Shown here piece by piece: positions 46,536-58,357 of a DNA stretch of 64,000 nucleotides; positions within the stretch are counted from its first letter, which is position 1; every line of letters starts with the position of its first letter. Source of the stretch: Artemisia argyi (taxonomy: Eukaryota; Streptophyta; Magnoliopsida; Asterales; Asteraceae); the NCBI GenBank assembly GCA_030686995.1, contig CM060704.1, positions 174,279,718-174,343,717 on the forward strand. Direction: 5' to 3'. The notes under the pieces were generated by a model. That model made no database searches and was not told the DNA's origin. It saw only the letters and a list, made by a program, of their open reading frames with translations. A program made the translations under genes and the position numbers.

Positions 46536-46631
46536 CTATAAATATATACAATATAAAACAAATTAATAACGAACTACATATAAACAATTTAAACATTTTT
46601 AAAATATCATAAAAATTATAAAGAGTCTTAC

Positions 46632-46735
46632 ATATTCATTTCTTCCTTGAGCAAAAGATTTAGATCCTTGGTAACTCGACACTTTATTTTTCGACCGGTG
46701 ATCTTTTCATCCGATCTGGATTGGCCGAGTAGTTG
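46632..46735 (-). pseudogene. Ptta/En/Spm transposase-like exon (unit 6)
   Basis: Copy of the SFAQGRNEY-type exon with its GTAAGA donor. It has a roughly 30-bp deletion relative to the unit 3 copy (the NVENRSK region). Confidence 0.65.
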
Positions 46736-46799
46736 ACAACGTTGTGTCTTATATATGAAGGTAGTCTAACTCACAGTTTACCTTGGTTGTTGTAGTGGC

Positions 46800-47173
46800 T
46801 AAAAACCTGCCCAAGGTAAGATTAGATGGTGCCCATTCTAGAATTAGCCGTGTTAGCATTTCCTTAGCCGATCTAGCCTCTTGCTCAGCCACGAGAGCCC
46901 GTTGTTGCACCTCCTGAGCTTGCTTCCTAAACAACTCTTTCTCTTGCTGCTCTCGCCTCAACACCTCCGTCATATGCTGCCTAGTAATATAATCTTGTTC
47001 AAACGGCTGATGTGTAGACCTGTTAGAAGCTTTGCCACTGCCCGTCATCCTCCTGCCCTACCCGGCATATTTTGGCAGTTGTCACTCGGAACTACTCTAT
47101 TCAATATTTCTTGCTCGGTCATGAACGGGGCTGTACCGGCTTTAACTTGATCAAAAAGAGACTTCATCTCCGG
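46800..47173 (-). pseudogene. Ptta/En/Spm transposase-like C-terminal exon (unit 6)
   Basis: After a polypyrimidine TTCAG acceptor the minus strand reads PEMKSLFDQVKAGTAPFMTE, QEILNRVVPSDNCQNMPGR, then after a frameshift near 47045 MTGSGKASNRSTHQPFEQDY and the coiled coil of about 70 residues (TRQHMTEVLRREQQEKELFR, RALVAEQEARSAKEMLTRL). This shows that the coil at 12443 and the EQEIL block at 5146 belong to one last exon. One extra A (about 46803) removes the original GRF stop. Confidence 0.8.
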
Positions 47174-47223
47174 CTGAAAAAAAAAGGATGTTAAAAACAA
47201 GTTAAAAAAAACAAGAAGTAACT

Positions 47224-47432
47224 TGATCCAACACACATTTTCCTAAAGATAAAGTTCTCAAATCATTACAATACTTACCGATGTCCATTAATCCATTCAC
47301 GAATAGATCGATGACCAATAACTTGCAATCCCGTGTCTCCAGTGTCATATGTGGCATCATAATTTTCAAAACCCTTAAATCTTTACCACGGGTTCTGGCC
47401 AAGAGCTCAAGATCCACATCATGAGTAGATCG

Positions 47433-47434
<2 letters not shown>
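47224..47434 (-). pseudogene. COI1-like: Scrambled COI1-like fragment
   Basis: The minus strand begins with the exon start DVDLELLARTRGKDLRVLKI (47360-47425). It then jumps to out-of-frame sequence from the CPNLEV region (MPHMTLETRDCKLLV, about 47310-47355) and returns to YCNDLRTLSLGKCVLD (47235-47280). The order is therefore exon-start, later LRR, earlier LRR. It is a second, rearranged COI1-like piece in unit 6, located upstream of the transposase C-terminal exon and not downstream of it. Confidence 0.78.

Positions 47435-47435
<1 letters not shown>

Positions 47436-47519
<84 letters not shown>
47436..47519. repeat. (AT)n microsatellite, 84 bp
   Basis: It lies exactly at the intron acceptor side of the scrambled COI1-like exon, where other copies have ATATATACAATATA. 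So it is an expansion of a native motif. Confidence 0.96.
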
Positions 47520-47524
<5 letters not shown>

Positions 47525-47589
47525 TAAAACAAATTAATGATGAACTATATATGAACAATATAAACATATTTAAAATATTTTAAAAATTA

Positions 47590-48400
47590 TAAAGAGTCTT
47601 ACATATTCATGTGTTCTCTTTTGATCGGTTTTCGGCATTCTTCTCCGATCTTTTCATCGGATCTGGATTGGCCTAGTAGTTGACAACGTTGTGTCATATT
47701 TATGAAAGTGGTCTAACCCACAGTTTGACATTACCTTAGCAATATAATCACTTGGTCTTGTTTGCATCCACAAGACAAAACTGGCAACATGACACTCTTG
47801 TAATCTTTGAACATGACTCTTCTTCTGCATATATCAAAACCCACAATTACTATAAGAAAATAAGTGTTTAATTAGCTTTGAAACCTAATAAACCTAACTG
47901 CGTGAGGTTAAATAGAATCAATATCAAATAATGAAAGTAAACTTATTTACGTCCCAAAAAACACTCTTGATCATAGACACCGTACTCAAAGATGATGTAG
48001 CAACATTTATAAGAAGAAAATAAACCTCTCATACTTTTATTTTCAAAACAACGTCAAAACTCATAGCCCAAGGCTACATTAAAAGTACATGTCTCAAACA
48101 ACATCGCAAACATCAACGTAATGCCTAAAATGACCGATCCTACGTAGCAAACAAACAAAACAAAAAAAACACATACAATACAAAGATCTAACTAAAAAAC
48201 AACATGAGAAGCGATAACTTAAACAAAAAACAGCAAAACCCTTAATCTGAAATGTGAATAGACATTAGCATCTGCCTAAAAAATAACGAGCTAGCCACTA
48301 AATAAAGTCGAAAACATGCAAAAAAAATAATAATAATAAAAATAAAATAATAATAAATAAATTAAATGTAGCAAAAAAAAGAAGGAAACCATTAAAACTT
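47590..48400 (-). repeat. Array unit 6, 5' intron block
   Basis: A short transposase exon remnant (47600-47672), then the core block with the SNCGLDHLHKYDTTLS frame (47675-47830) and intron-like sequence. No intact gene. Confidence 0.65.
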
Positions 48401-48620
48401 ACAAGTGGCTGGTTTTTGTAGTGACCAAGTTGTTATTAGTAGAGAGGAAGAGGATGGATATCTGGAGGCTGCTAGTGTGTGATGTGAAACATGACAACCC
48501 TAATATAGGGCGCAAAGGTTTATTAATTAAAAGGCCCAACCTATATATTACTATATTTGGTTAATTAGTTGGTCAGTTGCTTGTAGCCTTGTAAGTTGTA
48601 ACCTCTAAGGCCCAACACAC
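48400..48620 (-). promoter_or_regulatory. Promoter and 5' UTR block of array unit 6
   Basis: TGGGCC complements near 48533 and 48609, AACCCTAA near 48496, and a leader shortened by about 20 bp. Same layout as 29805-29995. Confidence 0.5.
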
Positions 48621-48878
48621 ACAAATAATTTCTTTAGCGACATATTGGTATTCTAGTTTTATAATTCTGGTTCATAAAATGAAGAGTCTAGAAGTTTGAT
48701 ATTCTTACTGCATATGAATTTATAATGTTAGAACCATGTATAGGTCATAGGTGCATGTGTTTTGTTATGCAACTGGCTAGCATATAAACAGTTCCTTGAA
48801 TACTTCAGATGTGAAAAAGGCGTATATAAGTCTAAAGATGACATGTTAAGAAAGATATGTATTTTGTACACAATACTA

Positions 48879-49004
48879 GGGGTTGATTTGCATGTCAATT
48901 TTTTTTTGATAAAAACACCATTTTGTACAAGTTGTATAACACACCGTACAACACTGTAATGCACTAATGAAAGTATAAAAAAATGTGGTGTGCAAACCAA
49001 CCCC
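48879..49004. mobile_element. Tourist/PIF-like MITE, 126 bp
   Basis: Ends GGGGTTGATTTGCATG and GTGCAAACCAACCCC are imperfect inverted repeats. The sister sequences at about 3055 and 30260 lack it. The flanking duplication is short or decayed, so the PIF/Harbinger assignment rests on the GGGGTTG terminus. Confidence 0.7.
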
Positions 49005-50785
49005 AAACACTAATGTTTTTTATCCATTTCAGAACGTAGTTATAACTTATAACTAGTAAAAGATTAACATAGATGACGCATCCTTGGCTCTCTACCTAAC
49101 TACGTACAACACACTCAGACTGCATTCAATCCCGAGGTTGTACGACTGTTGTTACAGGTTATTTGTTGTTTTGTTTTGGATGTTGATAAGCTAATGTTCA
49201 TAGGTCTTGTGTTGCTACTGTTCAAGCTGTTTCCATGCTTGAATCCAACCTTCTGGTTGGTGTTGCCCCGAATTGAACTTATTGTGTATTACTTAATCAT
49301 GTACCATTGTTGTGGTGCGTGTATAGTAGTTCTTCTAGGGCAAACTAAGATACGATAAGTACATTCTTGGAGGATATATATATTCGTATCGAAAATTAAA
49401 TCCAGTATCGATGGATATTTCCTAGATAATAGGAACATGCATCAAATCATTGTACTCAGCCACTTTAGCTATACATGGTTAACTACCTCAACACGATTTA
49501 TATATCTTATTCATGACTCAGTTTTCATGTACCTCAAAATGTGCCAAACTTGTGGACAAATCGAATTTCACGAGTAAGGCATAACAGTCCACCAAACATC
49601 AGTAATGAACACAGAATTGAGAAGATAGACCGTTTAGCTAAGGCATAATAGTCCCATCTTAATGACTCGCTATCCTTAACTCAAATGGAAGACCAACCAA
49701 CAATGCATCAACACTGCAGCAACTGCGACTTCTAAATTCTAGAATGTATGTTATATACAGATATACTTTTGTTGAATGTATGTGTAAGCGTGTTTGGTTT
49801 GTTTGAATGATCTAGTTGGTTATTTGTCTATTTGATTATAAAGTGGTCTCGATGTGTTAATGTGGTTAAGCTGTTTAAGTTGAACTAGTCAATGACTCAA
49901 TGTAGCTACAAGTGATATTTGTTAGTTTCTTTTCGGTTCAAATCCTTTTGACAACAATATATATGCAAGAACCATTTCATTGTTCGACTCGGAATGGGTG
50001 ATTGGTTATATATAATTTGACTTGGGTTTTGTAAAAGAGGTGATGAAATGTTGTTCTGTACACATTATTCTTTTGCAAAACTTACTGTTGACAACACTTG
50101 CAACATGACAGCAAATGGTAAGTAATAAAACAGTAAAGCTACAAATTATCTCGGATGAATGTATTATATAGCAAAATAAATCCTGCTCCTTAACTTCACA
50201 GCACAGATCATGCATGATACGGAACAATTCACAATTATGACATGCTAAAGTCAAGAGCATATGAATGGGTCAGTTTGGGTTGTGTTTCATCTCAATCGGT
50301 CAAACCAAAAAATTAGCTAAAGAGCAACATGTCAAAATGAAACCAGTAGCAGGAAAGTACTACTAAACTACACTGCGAATACCACCAATTTGCAAACCAA
50401 AATAAGCCGTTAGTACATTGTATTTTTCGTCTAAATAATACGAATCCATGTCATTCTATAGAGGTAATACATAGGTGTTGAAGGACATGGTCTCAAGTAA
50501 ATCAAAGTCACTGGAATCAAATATAAACATAATGGACACTTTTATGTGTCTAAACAAGTCACGAGTTCCTTTCAGTCATAGTCTAATACGTTAATACTTT
50601 CAATGTATACATTGAAGTGAAACTTGTACTAAAAAGCTAACAAATTATAAGCATTAAATGTCAATGCGTCCATCTTACAAAGTTTTTCCTTTTGTTCTCT
50701 TTATAATTGGCAGCAATTCTAAGCTTCGTTTTTGGCATTTGTCATTGTGTTAACGATAACCACACATTTGTTGCCTTAATTACAT
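49005..50785. repeat. Unit 7 3' block
   Basis: A more diverged copy of 3390-4790 with many small indels, suggesting one of the oldest units. No supported gene. Confidence 0.65.
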
Positions 50786-50789
50786 CATC

Positions 50790-51093
50790 AACATTAACAA
50801 GTTGGACAAGTCATTTCAAATTCATTATGAACAAAATTAGTGCTAACCCATGTATTCCTCAGTGAATGTATATTGAACTCAATATGCCCCAAATAGACTT
50901 AGACAGAAAAACCTTTATTTTCAGCTTACGCAATTTTGGGCACCCCTCTGCAAGTCCCCAAATCCACATTTGTCAGCCCTATGTGGCAAATGTGGATTTA
51001 CTTACTATCAAATGGAAATCACGAATGTTCTTCCTATACACTTCATAGCTTCATTTGTGAAAGTTGTGAGCCTAACATGTAAACAATCCAAAG
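50790..51093 (-). pseudogene. COI1-like: COI1-like LRR pseudogene fragment (unit 7)
   Basis: Only the last LRR pieces remain: VRLTTFTNEAMKCI-type at about 51030-51085, CPKLRKLKI-type at about 50915-50950 and SLRY-type at about 50850-50875, with larger deletions than other copies. It joins transposase-like sequence at 51093, within about 15 bases of the COI1 position used by the unit 1 junction. Confidence 0.7.
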
Positions 51094-51097
51094 CACT

Positions 51098-51310
51098 CAT
51101 TTGAACATCGCCAAAGCAGCCTTTTGAGCTTGAGTCATTGGTGGTGCGGGAGTGGGGTAAGAGCGTGCAGAAGAAGACGAAGAAGAACTACTCGGCAACA
51201 CCTTATCAAGTCCCGGGTTAAACCCTCGTCGCGTTCCCAAGACTTGTGCTACAATCTGCTCATCAGGGAGTTGCTCTTCTTTACCCGTTGGTCTTCTCTA
51301 ATCTTTATCA
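51098..51310 (-). pseudogene. Ptta/En/Spm transposase-like C-terminal exon (unit 7)
   Basis: The minus strand gives EEQLPDEQIVAQVLGTRRGF, NPGLDKVLPSSSSSSSSARS and QAQKAALAMFK before a TGA at 51098-51100. The LGTRRGF motif followed by a Ser-rich stretch is typical of Ptta/En/Spm transposase-like C-termini. It differs from the EQEIL...VPSDN version in units 1 and 6, so at least two transposase-like sources exist in the array. Confidence 0.75.
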
Positions 51311-51700
51311 TCCGATTCTGTAAAGTCACAAAACGGATGAAATGGGTCAAAATGAGTCAAAACGGGTGAAATGAATCAAATAAACGACAAAGTTGTACAT
51401 ATATGGGCTAAAATGGGTGAAATTGATGTAATATAAACGAGAAAGTTACTTGTTAGCCCAAAAATGTACTAATAAGTAACTATGCCGCTTATATTACACC
51501 CGTTTCACCCCTTTTGACCCATTTTAGCATAATGTGTACATGTTTGGGCTAAAATGGATCAAAACGGGTTAAATGACTTAAATAAACGAAGCTTGTGAAT
51601 TTCTTTAATTCCCTTTAAAACCAAACACCAACTAAACAACTATTCGAGATAAGTAATACAAGTGTAAAATAAACTAATTAGGAATTAATCACAAACCTTT
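51311..51700. other. Spacer with diverged AAATGGGT motifs
   Basis: Motifs of type AAAATGGGTCAAAACGGGT occur on both strands between 51340 and 51570 and can pair. No coding signal. Possibly a decayed foldback element. Confidence 0.4.
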
Positions 51701-52310
51701 ATATTTATGAAGATGGTCTAAACCACAGTTTGACATTATCTTTTTCCATCAATCAATTGGTCTTGTTTGCATCCACAAGACAAAATTGGTAGCATGACAC
51801 TTTTGTAATCTTTGAACACGATTCTTCTTCTGCATAAAATCCAACAATTACAATAAGAAAAATAAGGGTTTACCTTTGCAACCTAATAAACCTAACTACA
51901 TGAGGTTAACTAGAACCAATATCAAACTTCAATGTGAATCATGAAAAGAAACTTATTCACATCCCAAAAAACACTCTTGATCACAAACAGCATACTCACA
52001 GATTTGGTCCCAACATTTATAAGAAAATTAACCTCTGATACTTTTATTTTCAAAACAACGTCAAAACACATAGCCCAAGACTACATTAAAAGTACACGTC
52101 TCAAACAACATCACAAACATCAACGTAATGCCTAAAATGACCGATCCTAGGTAGCAAAAAATCAAAATAACACATACCATACAAGGATCTAACTAAAAAA
52201 CAAAATGAAAAGCGATAAATTATACAAAAAACAGCAAACCACATACTAAATAATCTGTCCCAAAAAAAAACGTTTAGTTGTAGCAAAAAAAAGAAACAAG
52301 CCTTTAAAAC
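51700..52310 (-). repeat. Array unit 7, 5' intron block
   Basis: Diverged copy of 1907-2640. The small frame is interrupted by TGA after MQTRP. No gene. Confidence 0.65.
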
Positions 52311-52650
52311 TTACAGTAGAAGGTGACTGATTTTCATAATGTTGGAGCAAGTTGTTATAAGCAGAGAGGAAGAGGATGGATATGTGGAGTGTGGCTACTA
52401 GTGTGTAATGTTAAACGTGACAACCCTAATATGAGCAAAGGTTTACTATTTAACAGCCCAACTTATATACCTATTACTGTATTTGGTTAGTTGGTCACTT
52501 GCTTGTAGCCTTGTAACCTCTAAGGCCCAACACACACAAATAATTTCTTTAGCAACGTATTGGTATTCTAGTTTTATAATTCTAGATTTCTAGTTCATAA
52601 AATGAAGAGTCTAGGAGTTTGATATTCTTACACCATATGAAGATGAACTT
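52310..52650 (-). promoter_or_regulatory. Promoter and 5' UTR block of array unit 7
   Basis: Donor GTAAGT, leader, AACCCTAATA (about 52422), and TGGGCC-like complements near 52455 and 52523. The unit homology ends at about 52650. Confidence 0.5.
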
Positions 52651-52930
52651 ATAACATTAGAAATAGAAGGGTATCGGAGGGGAGTGTAATAGGTGCCGTC
52701 GCACAAGGCATTCACTTAAAACGAGTCATATTTTTATTAGTTTTGCATATAAATACGTATAATATTAAAAATATATGAGTCATACAATTTAAGTTTATAT
52801 TCACTTTCTCTTTAGTTTACAAATGTAATAAGGCATCTTTGTTTTTATTGCTTAGGGCTATAAAAAACCACAAGACGACATTTATTAGAAACAAAGGATT
52901 TATTGTCAGCCGCGTTGCGGCGGGGCTTTT

Positions 52931-52961
<31 letters not shown>

Positions 52962-53662
52962 GGCCACTTCTAAACAAATTTAATAAGATAAGGTAATTGG
53001 CACCAGGACGGATGGGCTGGTTTGGATCGTTTCTTTGTCGGCAACATTTTAACCCGATAATATACATGTTGATTCGATGCTATGGTTTTATAAAAAAAAT
53101 TTGGTTGTTATCTATTCTATGTTAGTAACTTGTTTCTTTAGATTCTAGAGTCAAGTTTGTGTAGGAAAAGAAACGGGCCAAAGCCATTTATTTTGGACTA
53201 AAAGACTAAATATAGCCCACATCATTCATTCCGACATACATTGGGCTTTCTAAAAATGGTTTTTATTTTTCTTTTTTATTGGGCTGAACTGGAAGCCTTA
53301 TAGAAAACAACTAAATCATAATGGACCATGGATGTTCAGTGGAAAGCAGATACCATAAAAAATAAAAATAATAATAATAATTAAAAAAAAAAAAAAAAAG
53401 CCCGCATTGGGCCATAGGAAAACAGTCTTTTGCGAGTTGGCCAATGTGACGCAAATTTGACATCATCAAAACAGGCAACCAATGACAACCCAACAAATTG
53501 ACGATGTATTATATATATATAGTAATTAATATCCTTGTAAATAAAGAATCATAAAGGTTATGTCATAACCAAAATTGTCACAAAATAAAAATAGAGTGCA
53601 AACAACATTTTTTATAACTAAATGACTGGCAAACATAAGATGACAATACATGTGTTGCAAGT
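52651..53662. other. Unique AT-rich sequence
   Basis: No gene seen. Contains a GC-rich hairpin (GCCGCGTTGCGGC, about 52910) next to a T run (52937-52960), and an A run at about 53382-53399. Confidence 0.5.
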
Positions 53663-53840
53663 CAGTGACGGAACCAGGGGTGTCCCGGGACACCCATGAA
53701 TTTTTATTGCGTAGTGTTAATTTTGTTAAAGAAAATTTCAATTTTTCTTAAATGCACCCGGTCCCTAAAACTTGTGTTTGTAGTATTGTTTAGTTTATTC
53801 TAAGTGCACCTGATCGTTTTGTGTCCTGGTTTCGTCTCTG
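53663..53840. mobile_element. hAT-like MITE, 178 bp
   Basis: Ends CAGTGACGGAACCAGG and CCTGGTTTCGTCTCTG are imperfect inverted repeats. Flanks TTGCAAGT (53655-53662) and TTGCTAGT (53841-53848) match at seven of eight positions. No coding capacity. Confidence 0.8.
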
Positions 53841-54489
53841 TTGCTAGTACTAACAAAAAGTAAACGAAAGTAGCATGCATGTGTAAAAATGTTGCAAGCT
53901 TATTAATGAAGCGAAATTTGAATGTTCATAGCATGCAGTAACGTCGTTTCAATTATACTGCTAAAACCCAATACTAATAGCCTATATTTTAGTAATGCTA
54001 CAACCACATAAAAACTTTCACAAAATAACGTGTTAGCGGTTGATAGGTTTAATTAGAGAAAGGAAAGTGAAACTGTCACAAAATAATCAACAACTCACAC
54101 ATCATTTTGTGAATGTTTTTGTAGAAGTTTTTTTGTGGTTCTAACATTCTTTTTATTTTCCAGCTTATGATCTTAGGACATTTGACTTAATTTCAGAATC
54201 ATGAGTTTATATTATGACTTAAAATGAGAGAAAATGATCTCATATCTAAAAAGCGACAAGTTTGGCTTACGAAAACTAAGCACAAACACAGTCTCTTGAT
54301 TCTCAACTCAAAGAAACAATTCATTAAACATTAACTTAACCCAAAAAATATAAAGCATACCGCAGCAACAAAGATGCATGAATATGTGCACACGTTACTA
54401 AACCATGTTATTACTGAGTTAAGCTAACGTCATTAATTCAAATCGAATATCCAACAAATAGGAAGATTTGATAAATAAGAATATAAACA
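53841..54489. other. Unique spacer upstream of the tRNA gene
   Basis: No coding signal or recognised repeat. Confidence 0.45.
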
Positions 54490-54571
54490 GTGAACGTGCC
54501 GGAGTGGTTATCGGGCATGACTAGAAATCATGTGGGCTTTGCCCGCGCAGGTTCGAATCCTGCCGTCCACG
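54490..54571 (+). tRNA. tRNA-Ser (anticodon AGA)
   Basis: An 82-nt class II tRNA gene. D arm CCG/CGG, anticodon stem CATGA/TCATG around loop CTAGAAA (anticodon AGA, reads UCU and, as IGA, UCC/UCA), long variable arm GGGCTTTGCCC, T arm GCAGG-TTCGAAT-CCTGC, and discriminator G. Internal A and B boxes are intact and a T6 run at 54572-54577 is a Pol III terminator. The acceptor stem GTGAACG/CGTCCAC has one mismatch (A4-C69), where plant tRNA-Ser(AGA) normally has G4. No intron. It is otherwise a canonical cytosolic tRNA. Confidence 0.95.
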
Positions 54572-54906
54572 TTTTTTATTCTTTTACTTTTGCAATACCA
54601 AAATTTACATAAGTGCTCCCCAAACTATCGGTTTATTTATAAAATTGATCGGAACTATCATTTTGATCTTCTATTTTAACGATGCCAAAATATCTGTAAT
54701 GTTTTTAACCATCTTAATATATAGTTTGCTCATAAGATTACATTCATTCATAACTTTTGTTTCTAACCTAAGAAAGTACACCATTTGATAAATCTCCGGT
54801 AAGTAGATTGAGAAGTATTGGCGGATGAGAACAACTGTGACGAGCTTGTATAAAGATCTCCACAAGTTGGTGTGAATATGATAGGTCATGTTGTGTGTAT
54901 TATGAG

Positions 54907-55162
54907 CATGGGCGGACCCAGGACTCTAACTCATTATGTGCACAATTTTTTTTTACGACTACGTAAAAGAAGTGAAAAATGAATAGGACGTGTAATTATT
55001 TAGATATATTAGTGGACTAACTAAACAATACATGTAAAACACAAAATTTCGTGATCGGGATTCATTTCACAGAAATCATGATTATAAATGAAAATTTCCA
55101 ATAGGCCGCAAATATCCATCGGGTTCCTGTGAAACCACGAGAACCCCCTAGGTCCTCCTCTA
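54907..55162. mobile_element. hAT-like MITE, 256 bp
   Basis: Ends CATGGGCGGACCCAGG and CCTAGGTCCTCCTCTA are imperfect inverted repeats. Both are flanked by ATTATGAG (54899-54906 and 55163-55170), an 8-bp duplication. The GGGCGGACCCAGG terminus is a common plant hAT/MITE end. Confidence 0.83.
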
Positions 55163-55170
55163 ATTATGAG

Positions 55171-56037
55171 GTAAAACACCATAAGTGAGCCCTTAATTAA
55201 ATTATAGAAAAAACTTATATCAATTTAACTTGTTAATGATTATTCAACGAAACTTATTATGTTAAAACTAGCTTTAGAGGATCGCAATCCGACGAGCTTT
55301 TAATATTTTGAATTTGAGAATATCAAGTTTTCCCCTATGCCCTCTTTTATATATACTTCCTCGTTTTGCATGCATGTCTTAAATTAGAAGAGCTCCTAAC
55401 ACACACTTGGGGTGGTCTAACCTAAGCATAAGATAAGAGTGACACCATTGTCCGTATCTTAATGTCATTAAATAGAGATATAACATGTTCATCGCTTATA
55501 GAAATCATGGTAGTCCACAACACTACAATACGAATCACTATACCCTAATAAAACAATATCGCATCTTTGATAAGTGCACATTTTGAATATGTTAAAATCA
55601 ACCCGTCTCACATAGTTTTGGATTATGTCCTTCATGTTTTGATCTCGAATAAGCTTACCTTTCCAAATGAAATATGTGGTACCTTTGTGCACTTAAAAGA
55701 ATAGAAATGGTGTTAATAATATTGAGGTAAACTCCCGCACTTAATTTGAACTTATAAAACATGTCTCCTTGTAAAAAATGCCACTGTCCCACATTTGCTA
55801 CGCCAGAGGGGGTATTTCATTTTAATTGGATGCATATTATTTGTCAAAGGGTGATGATATTTACACATAGCAAAATTGATTCATGCACATAAAATTATCT
55901 TGCAAGGACTATTTTGCCCTTATGTAATTTTTACCCTCTTTTATTCTACCCTAATAACGTGACTTCTTCCCATGCCTCTTCTTCTTTACCTACGCCGTTA
56001 CCAATCTACTCCACCATGACCCACTAATCCATCACAG
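55171..56037. other. Spacer upstream of the MULE gene
   Basis: No coding signal. It should contain the promoter of the following gene. No TATA box can be singled out in this AT-rich sequence. Confidence 0.4.
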
Positions 56038-56340
56038 GTTTGCATGAATTAACTTACTCCGTATTTATTTTTTCTTTCACATGAATTAATCTATCGAATA
56101 TATAGCATAGAATTAGTTTTCACAGAATCAGTTTTCATGTTTGCCATATGATTGCAATAAAACCTTTTTAATTGTTTGCATTGATTAATATTGTTTAAAT
56201 TTTCATGTTTGCCATGCAATAATACATGCATCTATCATACTGTACTTGTTGATTATACATGAACTACGTGTATCATACTGAACAAATCATGCATATAAAC
56301 TAGCTTACTCTTATTATTCATCATATATTTTAGGAAACAA

Positions 56341-58357
56341 ATGAAGTCGATGGACTCTCCAATCTCAATAACTCAAAATGAAGAACATTATCTTACTAAC
56401 TCTACATTCGAATCGTGTGATGAATTACTAAAAAGCGTGCGGGCCTTTTATTACGCTATAGGATATGGCCTATCTATTCGCGATTCAAAAAAAGACGACT
56501 ATGTCTCTTTGCAATGTGACCGAAGTGGTGCCTACCGAGATGGACACTCTGTTGGAGAAAAACGGAAAAGGAGCACAACATCTCGTTTGATCAAATGCCC
56601 CTTCCACATAGTAGGTAAAAAAAGAGGTAGTGGTTCTTGGGTTTTTAAGATAAACGACTTGGCACATAATCATGAACCATCTGCCGATATGTCTGGGCAT
56701 CCATCGTTTCGTCAATTACCAGAAGATGACGTAGAAACGGTTAAAAATATGACCCTTTCTGGAATACCTCCGAGACAAATTATTTCATCCTTACGGCAGA
56801 AGAACCCAAATCTTCCGGTGAACTCTAGAACCATATACAATTTGAAGGCGAAACTACGTAAGGATGGTTTAGGGAATCAGTCATTGGTTAATGCCTTATT
56901 TGATGAACTTGAAAAAGGTGGGTTTTCTTATGATGTTTTCAATGATCCAAAAGGCCGTATAACACGTTTGTTCATTATACACCCATTATCAATTAAAGTA
57001 GCTAGAATTTTCTCTAATGTCTTTGTGATGGATTGCACATACAAAACCAATAGGTATAAGATGCCTCTTCTTGATATCATTGGAGTTTCATGCTTCAATA
57101 CATCATTTTACTCTGGTTTTGCTTTTCTGAAAAAAGAAGATACAGAAAGTTATGTTTGGGCTTTAAAGGCGTTTAAGGAGTTTCTTGGCCCTACTAATCA
57201 ACCGGCCGTGATTATGTCAGATAGGGAATTGGCACTAATGAATAGCATAAATGATGTATTTCCTTCTACAACAAGTCTTTTATGTATTTGGCATATTCAA
57301 AAGAATGTGTTTTCAAATTGCAAGAAAGATTTTGAACATGCTGATGAATTTAATGTATTCATGTCAAGATGGAATATAGTGGCATATTCAACAACAGAAT
57401 CTCTCTTCGATAAAAATTGGGTTGAATTCGAGTTGGATTATAAAGATAAGTTACATTCAATTGACTACATTAAGAGTACGTGGTTATCTTGGAAAACAAA
57501 GTTTGTTAGTGCGTGGACGGAAAAATACTTGCATTTTGGTAACCGTTCATCCTCAAGAGCTGAAGGCGCACATGCCAAACTCAAGAAATACTTGCAAGTT
57601 TCTACAGGTGATTTGCACGAAGTGAAAAAGAAAATTTCTCTTGCTGTTGAGCATGAATTCAATGAGATTAAAGTGAGACTTGCAAGTGAAAGAATTAAAA
57701 TTCCTCATGATTGCAACATGCCATTATTTAGAGAGCTTCTGTCACGTGTATCTTTGTTCGCATTGAAGGAGATCTATAAGCAATATACAAAGAAAAAGGA
57801 TGGTAATGTTCAAAAGATTTTAATTTTGCCCAGTTCTAGACTTATAGTTTTAACTCACTTTATAATTTATTTATTTTCTTTCTTCAGGTACAATGACTCC
57901 TTGCACAGGTCATTTTATGGCAACTATGGGACTTCCATGTGTTCACAAGATAAGTTCTTGGCAAGGAATGACACTTTCATTAGACCTTGTACATCCACAT
58001 TGGAGAATTGACACATTATCCTTGAATCCCGAAGATCATTCACCAAATGACATGGACAACCAATTTGCTAATTTGCTCAGTGAGTTGCAACGCAAGTACC
58101 AAGTGTGGCCTCTAAGCAAAAAAGAAGTTGCTACTTCAATGATTGCTAACCTTTTGAACCAATCAGATACTCTTTTTGAGCCGATGACACAACAACCGAA
58201 AGGAAGACCTCCAAAGGCAAAAAAGAAAAGAGGTGTAACTTCTACAGCAAGAGATCCTTCGAGATTTGAGTACGTAGAATCATCACAAACACACAATCTT
58301 TGCAGCTCCTCAAAACAAAATAGCGTAATAGATTTAAATGCATATCCTGATGTTTGA
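56341..58357 (+). CDS. MULE transposase / FAR1-like protein, two exons
   Basis: Exon 1 is 56341-57802 and exon 2 is 57888-58357. The 85-bp intron has GTAATG and TTTCTTTCAG-like borders (TCTTCAG), and joining them keeps the frame across a split Gly codon, giving 643 residues. Residues 23-113 form a FAR1-type zinc domain (C59, C86, H109, H111). Residues about 220-320 form the MULE transposase core with D231 (VFVMDCTYKTNRYK), D294 (IMSDRELALM) and the C315/W317/H318 motif; the third acid is E408 in SSSRAEGAHAKLK. A SWIM-like zinc finger (C493, H496, C505, H507) is completed only after splicing. The C-terminus has KGRPPKAKKKRG, an AT-hook/NLS-like stretch. A 5' UTR intron (about 56038-56333, CAG/GTTTGC to TTTTAG) is likely. 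All catalytic residues are present. I found no convincing terminal inverted repeats, so it may be a stranded or domesticated copy. Confidence 0.9.
57803..57887 (+). other. Intron of the MULE/FAR1-like gene
   Basis: 85 bp, phase 1, GT donor after GATG and pyrimidine-rich TTTCTTTCTTCAG acceptor. Without splicing the protein would end after 556 residues with a nonsense tail and lose the SWIM finger. Confidence 0.88.

Noticed and set aside
52905..52960. GC hairpin followed by T run as a terminator or Helitron end
   Set aside because: No CTRR end, no matching 5' end and no gene ending there.
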